A stretch of 21,000 bases of DNA, taken from Adiantum capillus-veneris (Eukaryota > Streptophyta > Polypodiopsida > Polypodiales > Pteridaceae). Of the stretch, positions 8,435-16,125 are shown piece after piece. Below the pieces are notes generated by a model. It ran no database searches. It saw only the letters and a list, made by a program, of their open reading frames with translations, and was not told where the DNA came from. Positions within the stretch are counted from its first letter, which is position 1, and each line of letters starts with the position of its first letter. The stretch covers positions 181,101,811 to 181,122,810 of the forward strand of contig CM043944.1 of NCBI GenBank assembly GCA_014529385.2, in the 5' to 3' direction. Position numbers and translations under genes: made by a program.

Positions 8435-9145
8435 TTAGTCAGAATCTTTTTCCTCAACGGTTGTGTGACGCACAAGATCGTTTTCTTCATCAAGTAGCCA
8501 TCACTTATGGAATATCCCGCTACTACCTCCCGATGCTGAATTCGAGTGAATACATTGGAAAAACCCCGATCTGTGGCGTACTGATCAACCATGTGCTCAA
8601 AGCTGCTATGATGAATTGCGGAAATAGCCAATACTAGGGGCTTCCAAGATAATGCATATGCCCCCAAGTTTTTCTGTCCCTGAGCATGGACAATCTGGAA
8701 GTGAAACTGTGACAAGATGTTAGCTCACCACATTTGCTTTTCTGACAAGTAGCGTAAACTCTGATGATCAGTAAAGACCGTGAAATCGCTTCGAATAGGT
8801 AATGTCGCCATTGAGTAAGAGCATGGATCACTGCCAATAGCTCTTTCTCATAAATTTGTGTTGTCAATTCTGGCGTTGAAAACAATCGGCTTTCATAGGC
8901 AATCACGTGGCTCTTGCTCCCAGACTATGACCACAAGCATCACAATATACTTTGAATGGCTTTGTAAGTTTGGCAAAGTCAACATTGTCCCCACGAGAAA
9001 GGGACTCCTTTCTAAGTCAATATGTGCAAAGGGGAAGCTACCTCTGTAAACTTCCGAATGAACCGCCGGTCCATCTGTACTCCAGCTATTGAGACGATGT
9101 GTCCTAGAAAGTGTATTTCTGGCAAGAAAAATTGAGTGTTTGTTG
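8435..9145 (-). pseudogene. G2 RNase H and connection, broken
   Basis: RNase H motifs appear in pieces: AYESRLFSTPEL and YEKELLAVIHALTQWRHYLF (catalytic Glu) near 8906-8800, then the tail MSQFHFQIVHAQGQKN with ALSWKPL from 8715, where the family has ADALSRKP. Upstream, about 9145-8950, is the RT-RNase H connection. The family motif FLGHIVS with Gly and Asp-rich context is only visible by changing frame. At least three frame changes and several stops occur. It belongs to the same pol as the flanking integrase and RT fragments. Confidence 0.78.
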
Positions 9146-9360
9146 ATGTTGTGCTTCATCGTTAGAGAAAACTATAATATCATCAATGAAAGTGCTCACA
9201 AAAGATTGATGCTCTCGGAAAATCCTATCCATCATTCGGTTGAAAGTCACTGGAGCATTGGTAAGTTGAAAAGGTATCACCAAAAATTCATATAAACCGA
9301 AACTTGTCCGAAAGGCTATCTTATAGACATGTCTCGGAGCGATTCTGATCTACAAACAGA
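9146..9360 (-). pseudogene. G2 reverse transcriptase fragment (palm end only)
   Basis: Only the second half of the RT is present. IAPRHVYKIAFRTSFGLYEF and PFQLTNAPVTFNRMMD lead to STFIDDIIVFS, in which the two catalytic aspartates are intact (FIDD, 9179-9190). The N-terminal RT motifs, including the first Asp block, are missing. The protease linker runs directly into this fragment at about 9360, which points to a deletion of several hundred bases. Confidence 0.85.
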
Positions 9361-9760
9361 GTGGATTTCATTAATTTCGAAACGGTCGAAGCCGGTACAA
9401 TAGGGACAAACTCGCCTTCAATTTCACATCAAGTACAATTTTTCGGCCCTTTTCATTTGTCAATATCGCTTTCTTTGCCCGATAATCGACCACGGCGTTG
9501 TTCTTATGGTATCAAGGGACTCCAAGGAGGACATCACAACCTTCCAAGGGCATTATGTAGAAGTTCTTGTACCCCAAATACCCCTAACAATGCTGCCAAT
9601 GACAGGTGTAATGGCTATGTCCCGAATGGGTGCCGCTAGAACTGTCTCTGCTTGTGGTCCCATCTGATCGGGTGTAATCTCAAGCCGTGCCGCCAATTAA
9701 GGTGAAATGCAGTTGGCCTTGGCTCCTCCATCAAAGAAAATTATGGCTTCTTGGTCTCTT
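9361..9760 (-). pseudogene. G2 retropepsin-like protease, broken
   Basis: Minus-strand IIFFDGGAKANCIS (about 9748-9707) is a retropepsin active-site block with the catalytic Asp at 9731-9729. The usual DSGA is DGGA. LAARLEITPDQMGPQAETV follows, then several stops. The end reads EFVPIVPASTVSKLMK in another frame before the deletion into RT. The protease position between gag and RT is normal for Ty3/gypsy. Confidence 0.75.
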
Positions 9761-9799
9761 ACTTTGCCCCAAGCTCGGCAAAGTTCTGTACTTTCATCA

Positions 9800-10103
9800 A
9801 TCGTGCTTAGGTCAGTACCCATGCAATCTGGAACCAGTCACGCTTTCATCTTGCCTTTTCTTCCACGTTCCTCAGCTGCTCTCGAACTCTCTGGCCTGTC
9901 TTCATTCTGTCCTTGTTGTGCCTTTTTAGGGTGCTTCGCGGAGACGTGCCCATGTTCCCTGCATCCGAAACACTTCCCTCTTTGATGTAGTTGGCCCTCT
10001 CTCAGAGAGTGAGCCAAGGCCGTGAATCTTTGTCTTTCTTTTCTTGGGAACTCTTTCTCTTTCTACTTTCATTATTAGAAGTCTGTTGTGTTCTCTGAGT
10101 CAA
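9800..10103 (-). pseudogene. G2 gag C-terminal part with altered zinc knuckle
   Basis: Reading from the N1 insertion, the frame carries TQRTQQTSNNESRKRKSSQE and a Lys-rich stretch, then a stop. One frame over is RGKCFGCREHGHVSAKHP (about 9978-9925), a nucleocapsid CCHC knuckle in which the last Cys is His. A basic tail ends at a stop near 9840. The upstream half of this gag lies at 19977-19771 on the other side of N1, and the frame is continuous across the GTCAA target site. Confidence 0.8.
10099..10103. repeat. Left target-site duplication of N1 (GTCAA)
   Basis: GTCAA directly precedes the N1 LTR and is repeated exactly at 19766-19770 after the other LTR. Five bases is the normal Ty3/gypsy target duplication. 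Confidence 0.9.
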
Positions 10104-10767
10104 TGTCACAAGACGGGCACCACGTGCCAATAGAAAAGAATAGACTTAACAACTTTAAGCACTTCAAATAACAACTGAACTGAAAGAGAGAGACCTTACG
10201 CAACATGGAGTGGCGGAATTCCACCCTAGAGAGTATTGGCCCCAAACCTTGGCGTCCCTTTCGGTATTTCTTTATATTGCATCAACTCAGTACAAGCCGG
10301 TACTCCAGACTCTGCACCTTCTCTAGGAAGCATGCCAGAGAATGAGCCCTTAGCACATATTTAAAGGCCCTTGGCATATGAAAAGCAGTTTACATGAAAA
10401 GCCTTCAAACTCAAAAGCTCTGGTCCAAAAGCAATGCCAAAAAAACTGCCAGCGAAATCCGTACAACTGCCACGTCATCAGCTAGCGCGAAACGCGAAAA
10501 TCTGTATAGCCTGCCACATCATCATGCCAACGCAATTTTTGGAAATCTACCACGTCATCTGTTTGTGCAAGTCTCTTTTGTGTGTGTGTGAGAGTCCTGC
10601 TTTATATTAATCCTTTATGTCACTTTGGGCCGCATCGGACTGGGTCCCCATAAGTTGGTAGGACTTCTTCTTCTGTTACTTGTTCTTGTTAGGGTTTAGG
10701 CCCATCGACCGGCATCTGCAGGTTGGCTCCCTTCTTCAAGGCTTTGACACGTCAGCAGTTTGTGACA
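10104..10767 (-). mobile_element. N1 3' LTR (664 bp)
   Basis: This is the complete reference copy of the LTR family shared by N1, S1 and S2. On the minus strand it runs from TGTCACAAACTG at 10767 to TTGTGACA at 10104. It contains a telobox (10691-10700), CCACGTCATC repeats in U3 and a TATA box ATATAAAG (10277-10270). It aligns end to end with the solo LTRs at 13090-13727 and 17961-18630. It also aligns with the two halves of the N1 5' LTR. Confidence 0.93.
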
Positions 10768-11699
10768 TCTCCTTGAAAGAGAGTAATCGTCCTCGATTAC
10801 AGCATATATGCAAGACAATTCAAGTTAGCTCAAAAAAATTTCCGAGTGTCATTCCGAGGGACAATCAGTTTTCTCTTTTTGTTAAGGAGTTAGCTTCTCC
10901 TCTCGACCCTTTTGATCAAGGAGTTAACTTCTCCTTTCGCCCAGATCGGAACTCTTGCGTAGTAAAATTAACCATCACACCCATACCGTACTGATCTTGC
11001 ACGTGTGTCTTGATGCACTAAAATTACATACCCAGGCAATCTCATCCAATTAGAAATATTCAATAGTTGACACATCACAATGCAACACAAATGCTTACAT
11101 ATGCATGTTACAAGACACAACAAACAGCGCCGTTGAGCACTCCCTCGAGACAAACGGTCTGCAGTATGAAGCTACTCAACGACTACCTCGTCACTGCCCC
11201 CGCAAATAACCTAAAAAGGTCCGGGCCATGAGCTCAGAGGACTGTACAACCAAACGCTCCCCAGGCCGCTGTCTGCATCGCTTGGAGGTTCAAGCATACA
11301 ACCAAACGCTCCCTAGGCATCGGCCGGCGTCGTTCGGAGGTTTTCTAGCATAGAACGGAACGCTCCCCAGGCATCGGCCTGCGTTGTTCTGAGGTTCAAA
11401 CAATACCAAAACAGTATTTCTCACTTCTCCAGCCGAGAGTAAAATCGCCAATCATTGAAACCAATATTAAAACCAGAGTCAAACAATTCAAATCGGCACC
11501 AAGACAGGTTCAAAACAGATACCATCCATTTCAAACAAATTCCAAACAGAATCACCAAACAAGTTCTCAAACAGATTTCAAACTTAAAAAGCAATCTCGA
11601 CATCAGTCGAGCTCGAAAAGTAGACCGACTTTCCATCCCGAAACCTGCATCAAAAAATTAGGGTTAGGTTCATTCCATAGGGTTGTGGCCGAACACAGT
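10768..11699 (-). other. N1 interior, 3' part: polypurine-side region and repeats, no gene
   Basis: Next to the LTR the minus strand reads CTCTCTTTCAAGGAGA, a weak polypurine tract compared with that of G2. Further in are two near-identical hairpins, GGAGTTAGCTTCTCC (10886-10900) and GGAGTTAACTTCTCC (10920-10934), 34 bp apart. A three-copy 54-bp repeat follows, then a CAAAC/TTCAAA-rich stretch at 11460-11600. Short ORFs here lack any recognisable domain. Confidence 0.6.
11246..11404. repeat. Three tandem copies of a roughly 54-bp unit
   Basis: Units at 11246-11297, 11298-11351 and 11352-11404 share AACGCTCCCCAGGCATCGGC and end GGAGGTTCAAGCA or close variants. The units are diverged, so the duplication is not recent. 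Confidence 0.85.
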
Positions 11700-12230
11700 A
11701 TGGTCCATCAGCTCTTGGAGAAACAATGTTTCTTTGGCGGCGATGGTAGTCCCAAGATGGCAATCGCACTGGACCTCCAAGGTCATCTGCTCGTGAAGAG
11801 ACATCTACTGGGAGATGTCGAGAAACTTCAAGTTATAATCTGCTAGGGTTTCCATGGCAAGGATTTCGAGATTCCCCACTTTGCTAGAAGTTGCACTACT
11901 AAGGAAGATGTCAGAAACCATATAACTTGGGGCAAAAATTTTCTTAAAAGCTTGCCAAGTACTTGGAGTATGCTGCTTGGTAGCTATCAACATTTGCATG
12001 GTACTGTCTCTGAGAAAAACAACAACTCAAAACAAACCTTGGATCCTTCTCTTGCAAGTGATCTTTATGGCTTATGCCCTGTAAGACATGAGCGGTGAAG
12101 ACGGGAGCGCGCCCGATGCGCAATGAAGTAAGGGCGGGAGTAGCCAAAATTTCCAATGAACTTTGGAAGTGCGATCTTGCTCTGTTTGCTCTTTGATAGG
12201 ACCGGTATGCTTTCAGAAAAGCACACGCCT
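11700..12230 (-). pseudogene. N1 gag remnant
   Basis: After the primer site the minus strand shows a degraded capsid frame. The clearest stretch (about 11960-11805) reads STWQAFKKIFAPSYMV and LEILAMETLADYNLKFLDIS. This resembles the Ty3/gypsy capsid core pattern W-x2-F-K-x2-F followed by Y-x2-K-F. The rest (12230-12000) is in mixed frames with stops, for example SYQRANRARSHFQSSLEI. No zinc knuckle, protease or polymerase follows before the repeats at 11404. I take it as the only coding trace of N1. Confidence 0.5.
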
Positions 12231-12245
12231 GATGCTCTGATACCA
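12231..12245 (-). other. N1 primer binding site for initiator tRNA-Met
   Basis: Minus-strand TGGTATCAGAGCATC follows the N1 5' LTR end (position 12247) after one base. It defines that LTR as the 5' one and the element as minus-oriented. Confidence 0.9.
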
Positions 12246-12246
12246 C

Positions 12247-12642
12247 TTCACAAGATGGGCACCACGTGCCAATAGAAAAGAACAGACTGAACAACTTTAA
12301 GCACTTCAAATAACTACTGAACTGAAAGAGAGAGACCACACGCGACACGGAGTGGCGGAGTTCCACCTCAGAGAGTATTGGCCTTTAACCTTGGCGCCCC
12401 TTTCGGTATTTCTTTATATTGCATCAACTCAGTACAAGCCGGTACTCCAGACTCTGCACCTTCTCCAAGAAGCATGCCAGAGAATGAGCCCTTACCACAT
12501 ATTTAAAGGCCCTTGGCCTATGAAAAGCAAACTCAAAAGCTCTTAGTCCAAAAGCAATGCCAAAAAAACTGTTTGCGTAAATCACGGAAATCCGTACAAC
12601 TGCCATGTCATCAGCTAGCGCAAAATGTGGAAATCCGTACAG
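12247..12642 (-). mobile_element. N1 5' LTR, R/U5-side part (cut by N2)
   Basis: It aligns with the corresponding part of 10104-10767, from ACAAGATGGGCACCACGTGCC through TTCGGTATTTCTTTATATTGC to AAATCCGTACAG, where the match stops. N2 begins at 12643 with TGTAAGGTG. The LTR end next to the primer site has lost the perfect TG (TTCACAAG instead of TGTCACAAG). The missing U3 part is found 6.9 kb away at 19525-19765. Confidence 0.88.
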
Positions 12643-13151
12643 TGTAAGGTGCAACGGAAGTGAATGTTGAACTTTGCTCAAGATGAGTGCTCCGAAGTGT
12701 GCTCAAGGTTCCTTGTGCTTAGGGAATGGAGAGCCTTTCGTGCTTTAATGAGAGAGTGCAAGTGATCACAAACAAAGTGGAAACTGTGAATGAAGGTGCT
12801 GAGACTGAGAGATAGAGAGAGAAGAGAATACGACACCAGCAAGTTGTCAAACCCTCCTCCAAGGGCCCCACTCTCGATGGCGAGAGTGGTCTACTATTGA
12901 TTGCACACTCTGGTACAAGACTCTGATGCAAATCTAAATGGTTCGAGGTCGAGCCCGACTGTGGTGCCGACGATGACGAGACTATGGCTGGAAACTAAAT
13001 GCTGCTATGACGACGACGACGATGACGTCGACGCTTTCTGCTACAGTGCCTTCGTGTGCAACAAACGCTGTTTTTCTTATGGCTGAAAATGTAACAAACT
13101 GTTGACGTGTCAGCCCTGAAGAAGGGAGCCAACTTCAAGATGCCGGTCGAG

Positions 13152-13168
13152 GGGCCTAAACCCTAAGA
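13152..13168 (+). promoter_or_regulatory. Telobox in the U3 of S1
   Basis: GGGCCTAAACCCTAAG contains AAACCCTAA, the plant telobox, next to a GGGCC element. The same site is present in the N1 3' LTR (10691-10700), S2 (18554-18564) and the right half of the N1 5' LTR (19688-19698). Confidence 0.6.
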
Positions 13169-13280
13169 AGAACAAGTAATAGAAGAAGAAGTCCTACCAA
13201 CTTATGGGGACCCCATTCGATGGGGCCCCAAGCGACATAAAGATTAAAATAAAGCAGGATCCACACACACCCAAAAAAAC

Positions 13281-13404
13281 TGATGACGTGGCAGATTTTC
13301 AAAAATTGCGTTGGCATGATGATGTGGCAGGCTGTACGGATTTCCGCGTTTTGTGCTGGCTGATGACGTGGCAGGCTGTACGGATTTCCATGAATTGTAC
13401 TGGC
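13281..13404 (+). repeat. U3 tandem repeat of S1: 44-bp units with TGACGTGGCA cores
   Basis: Units at 13281-13316 (short), 13317-13360 and 13361-13404 start TGATGACGTGGCAG or TGATGATGTGGCAG, and the two full ones continue GCTGTACGGATTTCC. They lie upstream of the TATA box, in U3. TGACG with an ACGTGG extension is the core recognised by plant bZIP factors. Equivalent repeats exist in the other copies of this LTR. Confidence 0.8.
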
Positions 13405-13551
13405 AGCTTCTTGGCTTTGCTTTTGGAGCAGATGCTTTTGAGTTTGAAAGCGTTTTACTGTAAACTTTAAATATGATGTTAGGGCTCATTCTCTGGCATG
13501 ATTCATGGAGAAGGTGTAGAGTTTGGAGTACCGGTTTGTACTCTGTTGATG

Positions 13552-13560
13552 CAATATAAA
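13552..13560 (+). promoter_or_regulatory. TATA box of S1
   Basis: CAATATAAAG at 13552 onward is followed by a conserved AAATACCGAAAGGGGCGCC. It sits about 170 bp before the LTR end, a normal R/U5 spacing. The same box occurs in all copies of the family. Confidence 0.6.
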
Positions 13561-14207
13561 GAAATACCGAAAGGGGCGCCAAGGTTTGGGGCCAATACTC
13601 TCTGGGGTGGAATTCTGCCACTCCGTGTCGCGTGTCGTCTCTCTCTTTCAGCTCAGTTGTTATTGAAGTGCTAAAAGTTTGTTCAGTCTGTTCTTTTCTA
13701 TTGGCACGTGGTGCCCGTCTTGTGACAGAAAACGTTGGACTGTTGTCACACAAATCGCTGCTCTGCTGCTGTCCAGAAACGCTGCTCTTGCTAGGTTTCA
13801 AGTGCTGAATTTGCAGGTGCAAAAACGCTGTAGTATGGTGCTGAAAAAATGCTATGCTACTGGTGCTGAAGTGCTGGTGCAAAACGCTAATCAGGGCTGT
13901 CAAAAACGCTGAGGTTATTGTCCCAAAAATGCTGGCTGAGGCTGTTCAAAAACCCCAAGTGTAGGGCTGAATCTGTGATGCTGGCGAGGATGGGCTGAAA
14001 TCCCCAAATGCTGGATGAACTGGGTACTTTGCTAGAATCGTTGGCAGATTGGTGATCCTCCAAAACGCCAGGCTGGTCCTTAGGGGGAAAACGCTGGCCT
14101 TTAGGGCTAGGAAACGCCAGGTTGAATGGGTTTGTCTTGCTTAAGAAGTGGCCTGTTGCGCAATGCTCCTGCTGCCTCTTCTGCCAGAAAGTGCTAGCTT
14201 TGGTTTG

Positions 14208-14216
14208 CTTATATAT
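14208..14216 (-). promoter_or_regulatory. TATA box of the N2 LTR
   Basis: Minus-strand TATATAAGC lies about 310 bp inside the LTR start; the 5' LTR has the same at about 19334-19342. This would leave a long R/U5 of about 0.9 kb. Confidence 0.55.
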
Positions 14217-14524
14217 TATCTTAGCAAAATTGCCCTACCTAGTTCCCAACAGGTCACTCGATAAATAAGTGAAAAATGTCAAAAATAGGGGAAAAAGGGT
14301 TAATGCACTGGAAAATTCCCTTGATGGATTGTGAATGGGAATGCTGATAATCATGCTTTGTGCAATCGGAGGATATGCATCTAATCTAAGTGACTGGTCA
14401 TGCACGGTCTGCGAACAGACTCATAAAAGTGCTAGATCACTTCCTAATCTAGACTTGACTGATTGAACTGAACCCTGGTCATGCTGTAGCTTGTCCACGG
14501 ACACATAGGGTTGGACGTGTCACA

Positions 14525-14540
14525 TGCCATCCCCTCCTTT
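14525..14540 (-). other. N2 polypurine tract
   Basis: Minus-strand AAAGGAGGGGATGGCA lies directly upstream of the LTR start TGTGACACG. It also directly follows the TGA stop of the 448-codon ORF (14543-14541), leaving no 3' untranslated region. Confidence 0.82.
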
Positions 14541-15887
14541 TCAAAGTGAGGTACTGATACCGTACTTTATAGCATCGAGGGAGATCGCCAACAGGGTCTG
14601 GAATCCTGGAAAGGACTCTTCGCCGGCCCACTCTGATGTGTGGGTCGCGTGATACTTGAGCTTCATAAAGGTCTGCAATGCTTGCTTCTTTGGGCCATGC
14701 CGAAAGCGACACAAAGTCATCGGAGACTGCTTCAATGCTTCCACTTTGTTTATGGACGTAAGTCCACCTTCTTCAAGAATCTCCAAGGCTGAACATTCCT
14801 GAAACCACTTCCAACACAAAAACATGAACATATCCATTTCATGTAAAGTGACTGGGAAAGATCTCGTCTGCCTCAAAGACTGTGCATGTAATGTAGATGA
14901 ACAAATAGAGAGAGTGCCAAACCGTTTACCACACACACGCAAACATTGAGATCGAATCTTGTCTTTCTGATCTAAATCAATCAACTGTGGCAATTCACAA
15001 CGGAAATGCCCATGCTTGGTGCTCATACTTTCTTGTGCTCTTTCTACAACTGTGTCGCGCCAAGGAAGAGACATGGAATGTGACTTCCTTGAATGCATAC
15101 TTTTCAGCTTTTCATGAATAATCCGCATACATCCGTGCTCATTCATGAGTGAAACGTGCTCAACGTACAATATGCCATGCCTAGGAAAAGGGATCACATA
15201 AAAACGCTGACTAAAATACAGGAAACGACCACGAATAAAACACTCGAACAATGCGTGCTGACTAATCATGCGAACACATAGTACTTCTTGTGGGGGTTCT
15301 TTGGACCTAGCCTCGAGAGCCAAGATCGGTTCGTCTTGTTTAATGGATTCTGCTTGGGGAGGTGCTGTGGACCTCGACTCGAAAGCCAAGATCGATTCTT
15401 CGTGATTGATCGAATCTGCAACGAGATTAGCTTCGCTAGAAAAAGCATCAACTAAACTATCATCCTTGTGAACAATCACGTCTTGATCATACAAATCATC
15501 ATGCTTGTGAGAAATCACATCGTGATCATCATGCTTGTCATTGTCATTCAAATCATCATGCTCATCATTATCATGAAAATCCTGCAAAGAAGAGACTGAA
15601 AGAGTCTCCTTGTCCAGAATCCGTTCAATCTTCGCCTGCACATTAGAAATGAGAGATGAAGAATGAACAACTTGCTCTCCACGAATGACAATGGGAGAGT
15701 CACTTTTGGCATTGAAAGTGAACGTATTTTCCGCCCAATCAATGAGAGGGTTATGCTCACGAAACCATCGAATGCCCAAAATCATATCACATCCTGAGAG
15801 AGGAGAGACCAAAAATTTTCTAAAGAAAGCAGCCTGTTGAATTGTAAACAACATGTCAAGGCACTCCTTCGTGATGAGAGAGTCCAT
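14541..15887 (-). CDS. N2 second ORF, 448 codons: retropepsin-like start, acidic repeats, unknown C-terminus
   Basis: The longest open frame in the window. Residues 1-75 resemble the second half of a retropepsin (DSLITKECLDML, then GCDMILGIRWFREHNPLIDW), but the catalytic Asp motif is not visible. Upstream in the same frame a TGA precedes GITPGMDSLIT, about where it should be. A very acidic, His-rich segment follows (DNDEHDDLNDNDKHDD and similar, about residues 105-150). Next are two tandem 21- to 22-residue repeats (ESILAFESRSTAPPQ and EPILALEARSKEPPQ), then about 230 residues that I do not recognise, ending GISTSL. There is no RT, RNase H or integrase motif. The ORF stops against the polypurine tract, so it takes the place of pol. 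It may have continued from gag by frameshift. Function unknown. Confidence 0.7.
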   Translation of the reverse strand: MDSLITKECLDMLFTIQQAAFFRKFLVSPLSGCDMILGIRWFREHNPLIDWAENTFTFNAKSDSPIVIRGEQVVHSSSLISNVQAKIERILDKETLSVSSLQDFHDNDEHDDLNDNDKHDDHDVISHKHDDLYDQDVIVHKDDSLVDAFSSEANLVADSINHEESILAFESRSTAPPQAESIKQDEPILALEARSKEPPQEVLCVRMISQHALFECFIRGRFLYFSQRFYVIPFPRHGILYVEHVSLMNEHGCMRIIHEKLKSMHSRKSHSMSLPWRDTVVERAQESMSTKHGHFRCELPQLIDLDQKDKIRSQCLRVCGKRFGTLSICSSTLHAQSLRQTRSFPVTLHEMDMFMFLCWKWFQECSALEILEEGGLTSINKVEALKQSPMTLCRFRHGPKKQALQTFMKLKYHATHTSEWAGEESFPGFQTLLAISLDAIKYGISTSL

Positions 15888-16125
15888 ACCGGGAGTGATG
15901 CCCCGTCATATGACCATAACATTTAATGAGAGACTCATTAATGGGAGGGTCATGAGAAACTTGGGGCACACTCGTGTTCTCATTTATTGCGTTGACAGAG
16001 AAAGTGGGTTCTGTGGATTCTTTAGATTCATTAGAGTTAAGATTAGGACATGTTCTTTTTATGCGACCCTTAATGTGACAATGAAAACAACGATCTTCCT
16101 TAGAATAAGTGCTTTGCTCTTCCGG
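15888..16125 (-). pseudogene. N2 nucleocapsid and gag-protease link, out of frame with both neighbours
   Basis: Between the gag ORF and the 448-codon ORF a third frame is open. It encodes RPEEQSTYSKED, then CFHCHIKGRIKRTCP (16089-16048), a CCHC knuckle in which the His is Arg (codon complement 16063-16065). A Ser/Asn/Glu-rich linker follows. One frame change near 16125 separates it from gag and another near 15900 from the next ORF. Whether these are mutations or a programmed shift cannot be decided from one copy. Confidence 0.7.

Larger units (their letters stand above)
13085..13732 (+). mobile_element. Solo LTR S1 of the N1 family with GAAAA target duplication
   Basis: LTR 13090-13727 (638 bp) runs from TGTAACAAACTG to CTTGTGACA on the plus strand, opposite to N1, N2 and S2. 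It is flanked by GAAAA at 13085-13089 and 13728-13732. The uninterrupted site can be seen in the other N2 LTR (GGCTGAAAACGCTGG near 18840), so the empty-site allele confirms the insertion. No internal element sequence is present. Recombination between two LTRs with loss of the interior is the standard explanation. Confidence 0.95.
12643..14524 (-). mobile_element. N2 3' LTR (about 1.24 kb plus the inserted S1)
   Basis: On the minus strand it begins TGTGACACGTCC at 14524 next to the polypurine tract and ends CACCTTACA at 12643. Without S1 and its duplicated GAAAA it is about 1239 bp. It matches 17723-19524 over the length retained there; in the first 235 bp I count roughly 6 percent differences by eye. 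It contains a TATA box at 14208-14216 and many AAACGC(T/C) motifs. It also contains a GAC/GAT microsatellite at about 13006-13035. Confidence 0.9.

Noticed and set aside
10680-10994. 104-codon plus-strand ORF
   Set aside because: It starts inside the N1 LTR and crosses into its 3' region. It has no motif and lies antisense to the element.
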